Origin: Lactobacillus sp.
GTDB lineage: Bacteria > Bacillota > Bacilli > Lactobacillales > Lactobacillaceae
Assembly (NCBI GenBank): GCA_003482405.1
Contig: DMZB01000125.1
Span: 1 to 21,313 of the forward strand
Direction: 5' to 3'
DNA length: 21,313 nucleotides
Below the pieces are notes generated by a model. That model made no database searches and was not told the origin of the DNA. It saw only the letters and a program-made list of their open reading frames with translations. Below, piece after piece: positions 15,531 to 21,313 of this stretch. A program made the position numbers and the translations under genes. Every line of letters starts with the position of its first letter. Position 1 is the stretch's first letter.

Positions 15531-15654
15531 AGAGTGGTGCCCAGCTTCGGTTTGAAGCCGAGCAATAAGAAGTAAGGCGAGACATTCGGTGGTCTTGCGA
15601 ATGACTTGACTTACAGCTTATGCACAGGATTCAGAAGCTGGGTGCACGTTTAAG
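15531..15654 (+). ncRNA. Structured element, unit 2
   Basis: The same architecture with different bases: hairpin GCT(T)CGG/CCGAGC (15544-15550/15558-15563); arm ATAAG/CTTAT (15565-15569/15617-15621), GTAAG/CTTAC (15572-15576/15610-15614) and GCGAGAC/GTCTTGC (15577-15583/15592-15598); pseudoknot TTTGAA with TTCAGA (15551-15556/15630-15635). The competing pairing is stronger here: CCCAGCTTC with GAAGCTGGG (15540-15548/15634-15642). Confidence 0.6.
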
Positions 15655-15692
15655 AGAGTGATGCCCAGCTTCGGTTTGAAGCCGAGCAATAG
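15655..15692 (+). ncRNA. Structured element, unit 3, truncated at the 3' side
   Basis: Keeps the start block and the hairpin GCT(T)CGG/CCGAGC (15668-15674/15682-15687), then diverges after CAATA. The ATAAN arm and the closing GGTGCAC block are missing. Its loop TTTGA (15675-15679) could pair with TCAGA (15703-15707) next to the hprK ribosome binding site. Confidence 0.5.
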
Positions 15693-15719
15693 CCTTTAAA
15701 AATCAGAGGAGGAACGTTT

Positions 15720-16727
15720 GTGGCAGACAGTGTAACGATTAGCGAACTGGTACAAAATACGCGTTTAACCGTTTATTACGGTAAAGAATATTTAGAAGAC
15801 CGGCACATCACGACGCCGGACATTTCACGGCCGGGCTTGGAAATGACGGGATATTTCAACTACTATCCGCCGGAACGTATCCAACTGCTTGGAATTACGG
15901 AGACGTCCTTTTCCAAGAAGATGAGTCACGATGAATTGTTGATGATCATGCGCAAAATGGCCGATCCCAAAACACCTTGCTTTGTGGTTTCCACTGGAAT
16001 TGAACCACCGGCTGAGTTGATTCAAGCTGCCACTGAGCAGCATATTCCAGTACTGGGATCTAAGCAGACCTCATCGCGGATTTTGTCAAACATGTCCATG
16101 TATCTCAGTGGCGTGTTGGCAAAGCGTCAGTCAATTCATGGCGTGTTGGTCGATATTTATGGACTTGGGGTGCTCATTACCGGTGACTCAGGTGTTGGTA
16201 AGTCGGAAACAGCACTGGAATTGATTCGTCGTGGTCACCGATTGATTGCTGATGATCGGGTGGACGTTTATCAACAAGACGAACAAACGTTGGTTGGTGA
16301 AGCACCCAAAATTCTCAATCATTTAATGGAAATTCGTGGGATTGGGATTATTGACGTGATGAATCTATTTGGGGCAGGCGCGGTCCGCAGTCAGGCAAAG
16401 ATTCAACTGATTGTGCATTTACAAAACTGGACTCCGGACGCACAGTTTGATCGTCTTGGTAATGCCGACGATGAGCGACAGATTTTTGATGTACAAGTGC
16501 CGATGATTTCGATTCCGGTTAAAACTGGGCGAAATTTGGCCATCATTATTGAATCAGCGGCCATGAACTTCCGTGCCCGTTCGATGGGTTATGATGCAAC
16601 AAAGACGTTTGATGACAATTTAAATAGTTTAATTCAGGAAAATTCTAAACGTGATGAAGCTGCTGAAGCAGCAAATGCGGCAAAGCTGACCGATACCAAG
16701 CCATCGGCCACTAAGGATAAGGATTAA
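15720..16727 (+). CDS. hprK: HPr kinase/phosphorylase
   Basis: A 335-residue bifunctional enzyme that phosphorylates or dephosphorylates HPr on Ser46, controlling carbon catabolite repression through CcpA. The start is GTG 15720 with AGAGGAGG seven bases upstream. The N-terminal domain occupies about 1-130; the kinase domain has H140, Walker A GDSGVGKS (155-162) and the HprK signature MEIRGIGIIDVMNLFGAGAV (203-222). The last 25 residues are an Ala/Lys/Asp-rich tail. It lies 3 nt before lgt and directly after the structured repeat array, which probably forms its leader; no separate promoter was recognised. Confidence 0.97.
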   Translation: MADSVTISELVQNTRLTVYYGKEYLEDRHITTPDISRPGLEMTGYFNYYPPERIQLLGITETSFSKKMSHDELLMIMRKMADPKTPCFVVSTGIEPPAELIQAATEQHIPVLGSKQTSSRILSNMSMYLSGVLAKRQSIHGVLVDIYGLGVLITGDSGVGKSETALELIRRGHRLIADDRVDVYQQDEQTLVGEAPKILNHLMEIRGIGIIDVMNLFGAGAVRSQAKIQLIVHLQNWTPDAQFDRLGNADDERQIFDVQVPMISIPVKTGRNLAIIIESAAMNFRARSMGYDATKTFDDNLNSLIQENSKRDEAAEAANAAKLTDTKPSATKDKD

Positions 16728-16730
16728 GCG

Positions 16731-17567
16731 ATGGTTTTTACTTCACTTGTCGGGGCGTTAAACCCGATTGCATTACATCTTGGACCCATTGAGGTTCATT
16801 GGTACGGCGTCATCATTACCACTGGTGTTTTTCTGGCCCTGTGGCTGTCTGTTAGAGAAGCGCGCAGACGAGGCATTGATCCAGATGACCTTTACGACTT
16901 CCTACTATGGGCGTTACCGGTTGCGTTGATTTCGGCTCGGCTATATTATGTTGTGTTTCAGTGGTCGTATTATCAGCATCACCTAGACCAAATCATTGCG
17001 ATTTGGGATGGCGGGATTGCGATTTACGGGTCGTTGATCGGTGCCATTATTGTCGTGATCCTGTTTACGCGATGGCGTAAGATCCCCACATTTCTGTTTT
17101 TGGATGTTTTGGCGCCGACGGTCATCATGGCGCAAGGCATCGGCCGCTGGGGAAACTTTATGAATCAGGAAGCATTTGGTAAAATAACAACGTTGGCACA
17201 CTTGCATAGCCTGCATATCCCACAGTTTATTATTACGCAGATGAACATTGGTGGCGCGTACCGCACACCAACCTTCCTGTATGAATCGACATGGGACATT
17301 GCCGGATTCATTTTCTTATTGGCAACACGGCACATAAAGGGCTTTTATCAACGTGGCGAAGTGTTCTTCATTTACGTTATTTGGTACGCGTTTGGACGGT
17401 TCTTTGTGGAGGGTATGCGGACAGACAGTTTGATGTTGGGGCCAGCTCGAGTGTCACAATGGTTGTCTGTTGTCCTGTTTGTCGGTGCGTGGATATGGTT
17501 GATTATTCGTCGACGTAGCCACAAAGTTCCAACATATCTATCAGGCATGTCAACAGCCAAAAAGTAG
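16731..17567 (+). CDS. lgt: Prolipoprotein diacylglyceryl transferase
   Basis: A 278-residue membrane enzyme transferring diacylglycerol from phosphatidylglycerol to the lipobox cysteine of prolipoproteins, the first step of lipoprotein maturation. Conserved HWYG (23-26), [12 protein letters not shown] (93-104) and the family signature [13 protein letters not shown] (138-150) are present, with about seven hydrophobic segments. The C-terminal REEV-type helix region contains [11 protein letters not shown]. It starts 3 nt after hprK, an arrangement kept across lactobacilli, and is followed by gpsA. Confidence 0.96.
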   Translation: MVFTSLVGALNPIALHLGPIEVHWYGVIITTGVFLALWLSVREARRRGIDPDDLYDFLLWALPVALISARLYYVVFQWSYYQHHLDQIIAIWDGGIAIYGSLIGAIIVVILFTRWRKIPTFLFLDVLAPTVIMAQGIGRWGNFMNQEAFGKITTLAHLHSLHIPQFIITQMNIGGAYRTPTFLYESTWDIAGFIFLLATRHIKGFYQRGEVFFIYVIWYAFGRFFVEGMRTDSLMLGPARVSQWLSVVLFVGAWIWLIIRRRSHKVPTYLSGMSTAKK

Positions 17568-17597
17568 TACATTCAGCAATTAACTGAGGAGAAACTA

Positions 17598-18614
17598 ATG
17601 ACAACAAAAATTGCGGTTCTAGGCGCCGGTTCGTGGGGTAGTGTTCTGGCTAACCTGCTTACCGAAAATGGTCAGACAGTGACACTGTGGTCTCATAAGG
17701 CTAGTCAAGTTGAGGAAATGAATGTCCATCACACTAATCAAGCCTACATGCCAAACTTTGAATATCAGCACGGCTTGAGGATGACGGATAATATGGCCGA
17801 TGCATTGGAAGATGCAAGTGCCGTGTTATTTGTAGTTCCCACGAAGGCGATTCGTGAGGTCGGTGCGCAGGCGGCAAAGATTCTGGTTGCCAACCACCAA
17901 CAAGTTACAGTTGTTCACGCTGTAAAAGGACTTGAACAGAATACTTACAAACGTGTGTCCGAAATGTTGGCTGAAGAAATTCCTGCTGCTAATCGAAATG
18001 CCATCGTTGTGTTGTCAGGTCCAAGCCACGCCGAGGATGTTGCAAAAAAGGATATCACCTTGATTACAGCGGCTTCGTTAAATGAGGATGCGGCGAGAAA
18101 TGTCCAAAAATCCTTTATGAATGCATATTTTAGGGTTTATACTAATACGGATGTGATTGGCGCTGAATATGGGGCAGCCTTGAAAAACATTATTGCGATT
18201 GGTGCAGGGGCGTTACACGGTCTCGGCTATGGCGATAATGCCAAGGCCGCTTTAATGACGCGCGGACTTGCCGAAATTAGTCGGTTGGGTCAGTCGTTTG
18301 GCGCAAATCCATTAACATTTATTGGTCTCTCGGGAGTCGGTGATTTGATTGTGACGGCGACGAGTTCAAATTCACGCAATTGGCGTGCGGGGAATGAGCT
18401 GGGGCAAGGTAAATCGTTGCAAGAAGTCATTGATACCATGGGGATGGTAATCGAAGGTGTGGCCACCACGAAGGCTGCCCATGAGCTGGCAATTAAGCGG
18501 CATGTTGATATGCCGATTACGGATGCCATTTACGACGTACTCTACAATGGTGCGGAAGTCCGTTCCGTCATCACTGGGTTGATGCGTCGTGAAGGACGTG
18601 CCGAAATTGGTTAA
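17598..18614 (+). CDS. gpsA: NAD(P)-dependent glycerol-3-phosphate dehydrogenase
   Basis: A 338-residue enzyme reducing dihydroxyacetone phosphate to sn-glycerol 3-phosphate for phospholipid and lipoteichoic acid synthesis. It has the Rossmann motif GAGSWGS (9-15), HAVKGLE with K110, LSGPSHAEDV (139-148), the catalytic lysine region GAALKNIIAIGAGALHGLGY with K196, and GLSGVGDL with D249. GAGGAGAAA precedes the ATG. It is in line with lgt, so precursors for membrane lipid and lipoprotein modification are encoded together. Length is normal. Confidence 0.96.
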   Translation: MTTKIAVLGAGSWGSVLANLLTENGQTVTLWSHKASQVEEMNVHHTNQAYMPNFEYQHGLRMTDNMADALEDASAVLFVVPTKAIREVGAQAAKILVANHQQVTVVHAVKGLEQNTYKRVSEMLAEEIPAANRNAIVVLSGPSHAEDVAKKDITLITAASLNEDAARNVQKSFMNAYFRVYTNTDVIGAEYGAALKNIIAIGAGALHGLGYGDNAKAALMTRGLAEISRLGQSFGANPLTFIGLSGVGDLIVTATSSNSRNWRAGNELGQGKSLQEVIDTMGMVIEGVATTKAAHELAIKRHVDMPITDAIYDVLYNGAEVRSVITGLMRREGRAEIG

Positions 18615-18656
18615 CATGGCATTCACTGTCAGAGTATAGTAGACCGCAAGACGGTC
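18611..18656 (+). promoter_or_regulatory. Possible galU promoter and leader hairpin
   Basis: TTAACA (18611-18616), an 18-nt spacer and TATAGT (18635-18640), followed by a small hairpin GACCG/CGGTC (18642-18646/18652-18656). The -35 overlaps the gpsA stop. Confidence 0.45.
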
Positions 18657-18680
18657 CGAAAACGAAAGGAATTTGTTGTT

Positions 18681-19568
18681 ATGCAAAAAGTTAGAAAGGC
18701 CATTATTCCCGCAGCGGGTTATGGCACGCGTTTTTTACCAGAAACTAAGGCAATCGCCAAGGAAATGTTGCCAATCGTTGATAAGCCAACGATTCAATTT
18801 ATTGTTGAAGAAGCTCACAAAGCTGGGATTGAAGAAATCTGTGTCGTTACTGGACGTGGGAAGCGTTCCATTGAAGATCATTTTGACTCAGCGCCTGAAT
18901 TGGAAGCTGATTTAGCAAGTAAGGGTAAGGACGCCATGTTGCATGCCGTTCAATCAAGTAACGACAGCAACCTTTATTTCATCCGTCAAAGTCACATGCG
19001 TGGTTTGGGTGACGCTGTGTTGACAGCAAAAGACTTTATCGGTGATGAACCCTTCGTTGTCCTATTAGGTGATGACCTAATGGAAGATAAGGTAACGTTA
19101 ACTAAACAGTTGATTAACCGTTATGAAGAAACGGGTGACTCTACGTTGGCCGTTATGCGCGTTCCTCATGAAGAAACGAACAAGTACGGGGTTATTAACC
19201 CAGTCAAGGAAGTTTCCAATGGCTTGTACGAAGTTAAGAATTTCGTTGAAAAGCCAAAGCCAGAAGATGCACCATCAGACCTAGCCATTATTGGTCGTTA
19301 TCTTTTGACACCAGAAATTTTTGAAGCCTTGGAACAAACACCATATGGTAAGGGCGACGAACTACAATTGACTGATGCCATCGACTTGCTGAACAAGAAA
19401 CAACATGTTTATGCGCACGAGTTTAAGGGTGACCGTTACGATGTTGGTTACAAGTTCGGCTTGATCAAGACGAATATTGAATTTGGTTTGCGCCACCCTG
19501 ATGTTAAAGATGAATTGCGTGACTACATTCTTCAATTGGCAGACGAAATCAAAGCAAACAAAAGATAA
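18681..19568 (+). CDS. galU: UTP--glucose-1-phosphate uridylyltransferase
   Basis: A 295-residue enzyme making UDP-glucose from UTP and glucose 1-phosphate, for glycolipids, teichoic acid decoration, exopolysaccharide and galactose use. The nucleotide-binding motif [11 protein letters not shown] (10-20) is followed by the [16 protein letters not shown] segment typical of GalU. Later family features include [27 protein letters not shown] and a conserved sugar-binding [11 protein letters not shown]. The ATG at 18681 has AAAGGA upstream. Pgm, which supplies glucose 1-phosphate, is encoded two genes downstream. Confidence 0.97.
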   Translation: MQKVRKAIIPAAGYGTRFLPETKAIAKEMLPIVDKPTIQFIVEEAHKAGIEEICVVTGRGKRSIEDHFDSAPELEADLASKGKDAMLHAVQSSNDSNLYFIRQSHMRGLGDAVLTAKDFIGDEPFVVLLGDDLMEDKVTLTKQLINRYEETGDSTLAVMRVPHEETNKYGVINPVKEVSNGLYEVKNFVEKPKPEDAPSDLAIIGRYLLTPEIFEALEQTPYGKGDELQLTDAIDLLNKKQHVYAHEFKGDRYDVGYKFGLIKTNIEFGLRHPDVKDELRDYILQLADEIKANKR

Positions 19569-19581
19569 GCGGTATTAAGAT

Positions 19582-19625
19582 AAAACGCGCTGATGACCGA
19601 ATTGGTCGGATCAGCGCGTTTTTAC
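19582..19625 (+). terminator. Rho-independent terminator of galU
   Basis: 13-bp arms AAAACGCGCTGAT (19582-19594) and its complement (19610-19622), inner GACC/GGTC, and a closing T-run (TTTTT). Symmetric A and T runs could also work on the other strand. Confidence 0.92.
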
Positions 19626-19648
19626 CATAGGGGGTATAAGCAAAATGC

Positions 19649-19677
19649 TTGTACTACTTACAAAAAGATAGTAGACT
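19649..19677 (+). promoter_or_regulatory. Probable trxB promoter
   Basis: TTGTAC (19649-19654), a 17-nt spacer and TAGACT (19672-19677), between the galU terminator and trxB. A redox-responsive Spx-type site cannot be recognised by eye. Confidence 0.5.
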
Positions 19678-19721
19678 GTGTCCATTGATAAATTTAGTAA
19701 GCAGTGGGAGGAAGAGTCAAT

Positions 19722-20663
19722 ATGGCAACAAACTACGATGTGATTGTGATTGGTGCCGGTCCTGGTGGGATGACGGCAGCCTTATATGCATCACGAGCGA
19801 ACTTATCGGTCTTGTTGTTGGACCGTGGTATCTACGGTGGCCAGATGAACAACACTGCTGCCATCGAAAACTATCCAGGATTTAAGTCCATTCAAGGCCC
19901 AGATTTGGCTAGTGCAATGTACGAAGGTGCTACGCAATTTGGCGCTGAATACGGTTATGGAGCTGTGGAAAAAATTGTCGACAACGGCGAGACAAAAACG
20001 GTTACGACCGATACGGACGAATATACAGCTAAAGCCATTGTGATTGGGACCGGTTCACAGTATCGTAAACTCGGCGTGCCTGGGGAAACCGAATTTTCCG
20101 GACGTGGGGTTTCATATTGTGCTGTATGTGACGGTGCGTTCTTCCGCAACAAACACGTGGTGGTTGTCGGTGGTGGTGACAGCGCGATTGAAGAAGGTAT
20201 TTACTTGACTCAATTGGCTGACAAAGTGACTGTCATTCATCGCCGCGACCAATTACGGGCACAAAAAGTTGCTCAGGATCGTGCGTTTGCTAATGAAAAG
20301 ATGGATTTTGTGTGGAACACGGAAGTCACTAAGATTGTCGGTGATGACATGAAGGTGACCGGTGTTGAACTCAAGAACAACGAGACTGGCGAAACGAGCA
20401 CGATGTCAGCTGACGGTGTCTTTATTTACGTTGGTAATTTGCCAATGACAACACCGTTTGCCAATCTAGGTGTTACTGATGACACAGGTTGGATTCCAAC
20501 TGACGATCACATGCGGACCAATGTCCCTGGTGTGTTTGCCATTGGTGATGTTCGTGAAAAGGATCTGCGTCAGATTACGACTGCAGTTGGTGATGGCGGC
20601 ATCGCTGGTCAACAAGTTTTCCAATATTTGGAGGATTTGAAGGCTAAAACCGCGGTTAAGTAG
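19722..20663 (+). CDS. trxB: Thioredoxin-disulfide reductase
   Basis: A 313-residue FAD flavoenzyme passing electrons from NADPH to thioredoxin. I chose ATG 19722 because GGGAGGA sits 10 nt upstream; the in-frame GTG at 19704 would place that site inside the gene. FAD motif GAGPGG (11-16), the redox pair C133/C136 in CAVCDGAFF, the NADPH motif GGGDSA (150-155), VIHRRDQLRA and the C-terminal FAD motif VFAIGDVREKDLRQ are all present. It has its own promoter and is closed by a long terminator, so it appears monocistronic. Confidence 0.97.
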   Translation: MATNYDVIVIGAGPGGMTAALYASRANLSVLLLDRGIYGGQMNNTAAIENYPGFKSIQGPDLASAMYEGATQFGAEYGYGAVEKIVDNGETKTVTTDTDEYTAKAIVIGTGSQYRKLGVPGETEFSGRGVSYCAVCDGAFFRNKHVVVVGGGDSAIEEGIYLTQLADKVTVIHRRDQLRAQKVAQDRAFANEKMDFVWNTEVTKIVGDDMKVTGVELKNNETGETSTMSADGVFIYVGNLPMTTPFANLGVTDDTGWIPTDDHMRTNVPGVFAIGDVREKDLRQITTAVGDGGIAGQQVFQYLEDLKAKTAVK

Positions 20664-20688
20664 ATTATAAAATTTAGAATTCGAATGT

Positions 20689-20753
20689 AAGGCGAGTGAT
20701 ACTCATGAGTGGTTGCAATTCTGCAACTTTCATGAATATCACTCGCCTTTTTG
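20689..20753 (+). terminator. Long terminator after trxB
   Basis: 13-bp arms AAGGCGAGTGATA (20689-20701) and its complement (20737-20749), with an inner CATGA/TCATG helix and an apical GTTGCA/TGCAAC hairpin, then TTTTT. One of the most extended hairpins in the window. Confidence 0.92.
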
Positions 20754-20808
20754 GGTTCAAATTAATGTAAAGACCTTGGAAGACGCGACTTAGAATGTGT
20801 GAATGCGG

Positions 20809-20814
20809 TATACT
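20809..20814 (+). promoter_or_regulatory. Possible -10 element for pgm
   Basis: TATACT, about 46 nt before the chosen start. No good -35 at the usual distance was found. Confidence 0.35.
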
Positions 20815-20859
20815 TAAACCATATTTGTGACTTTGGTCAAGATGAATGGAGATGCAACT

Positions 20860-21313
20860 TTGGATTGGAAAGAGTCTTACCAGGTTTGGGAACAACAAGA
20901 AAATCTGGAAACAAGTTTAAAAACAGAATTAACAGCGTTGAAGGGTAACGATGACGCGTTGGAAGATGCCTTTTATCAGCCAATGAGCTTTGGTACAGCT
21001 GGTATGCGTGGGGTCATGGGCCCTGGTATCAACCGAATGAACATTTACACGGTTCGTCAGGCTACTGAAGGGCTTGCTACATACATGGATACACTGGGTG
21101 ACGCTGCCAAGAAACGCGGGGTTGCCATTAGTTTCGATTCCCGCCATCATTCAACGGAATTTGCACATGAAGCCGCGGCTGTTTTAGGACAGCACGGCAT
21201 CAGGAGTTACGTTTTTGAAGGATTACGGCCAACACCTGAACTGTCGTTTACAGTTCGGCACTTAAATACGTTTGCCGGAATCATGATTACCGCTAGTCAT
21301 AACCCGAAGCAGT
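20860..21313 (+). CDS. pgm: Phosphoglucomutase/phosphomannomutase, 5' part
   Basis: The first 151 residues of an alpha-D-phosphohexomutase of the firmicute type; the gene runs off the right edge (family length about 570-580). I chose TTG 20860 because GGAGATG lies eight bases upstream and it yields (M)DWKESYQVWEQQ, the usual beginning; ATG 20842 in the same frame adds six residues but lacks a clear ribosome binding site. Visible motifs are FGTAGMRGVMGPGINRMN, FDSRHHS and, at the very end, GIMITASHNP, whose serine is the catalytic phosphoserine. It converts glucose 6-phosphate to glucose 1-phosphate for GalU. Confidence 0.93.
   Translation, partial: MDWKESYQVWEQQENLETSLKTELTALKGNDDALEDAFYQPMSFGTAGMRGVMGPGINRMNIYTVRQATEGLATYMDTLGDAAKKRGVAISFDSRHHSTEFAHEAAAVLGQHGIRSYVFEGLRPTPELSFTVRHLNTFAGIMITASHNPKQ

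Larger units (their letters stand above)
15386..15692 (+). repeat. Tandem array of structured elements upstream of hprK
   Basis: This 327-nt gene-free gap (15393-15719) is almost filled by tandem units starting with AGAGTGRTGCC: a fragment at 15386-15396, full units at 15403-15530 (128 nt) and 15531-15654 (124 nt), and a 3' truncated unit at 15655-15692. Identical blocks between full units are the start, CCGAGCAATAA, TTATGCACAGG and GGTGCACGTTTAAG; the sequence between them differs. The first 37 nt of the second and third units match at 36 positions. I know no named family with these blocks. The array is most likely transcribed with hprK. Confidence 0.9.

Noticed and set aside
15386..15692. 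CRISPR array
   Set aside because: Units are 124-128 nt with internal variation and inverted repeats, not short identical repeats with uniform spacers, and no cas gene is nearby.

Overview
The window comes from a low-GC Gram-positive bacterium of the family Lactobacillaceae. The evidence is the gene order (comFA-comFC-hpf-secA-prfB, then phoPR-pst-phoU, then hprK-lgt-gpsA-galU-trxB-pgm), strong GGAGG-type ribosome binding sites, TTG and GTG starts, a long-form HPF, and a SecA without the C-terminal zinc tail. The species cannot be fixed from the sequence alone. Nearly everything is chromosomal core and coding is on the + strand, except a YigZ/YvyE-family gene at the left edge. I see no insertion sequence, prophage, tRNA, rRNA or CRISPR array.

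Layout. 1-412: 5' part of a YigZ-family gene (minus strand), divergent from the competence operon comFA-comFC (497-2511). 2534-3345: hpf with its own promoter, a hairpin-rich leader and a terminator. 3380-7047: secA, then prfB with the classic autoregulatory +1 frameshift. 7162-9231: a two-component system (PhoP/PhoR type). After a strong terminator, 11-bp-spaced TTTACA repeats precede pstS-pstC-pstA-pstB1-pstB2-phoU (9414-14470), the high-affinity phosphate importer and its regulator. 14686-15392: two small membrane proteins (PspC domain; phage-holin-4_2/YvlD-like). 15386-15692: a tandem array of structured elements just upstream of hprK. 15720-20663: hprK, lgt, gpsA, galU and trxB. 20860-end: the beginning of pgm.

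Functional themes are DNA uptake, ribosome hibernation and translation termination, protein secretion, phosphate sensing and import, carbon catabolite control (HprK), lipoprotein and phospholipid precursors (Lgt, GpsA), UDP-glucose supply (Pgm and GalU), and thiol redox (TrxB).

The most interesting part is the roughly 300-nt region between the holin-like gene and hprK. It holds two full units (128 and 124 nt) and a 3' truncated third one. The units share short identical blocks while their stems change by compensatory substitution. Each also allows a loop-to-downstream pseudoknot and a competing alternative pairing. I recognise no named RNA family here. It reads like a tandem structured RNA or riboswitch-like element in the hprK leader.
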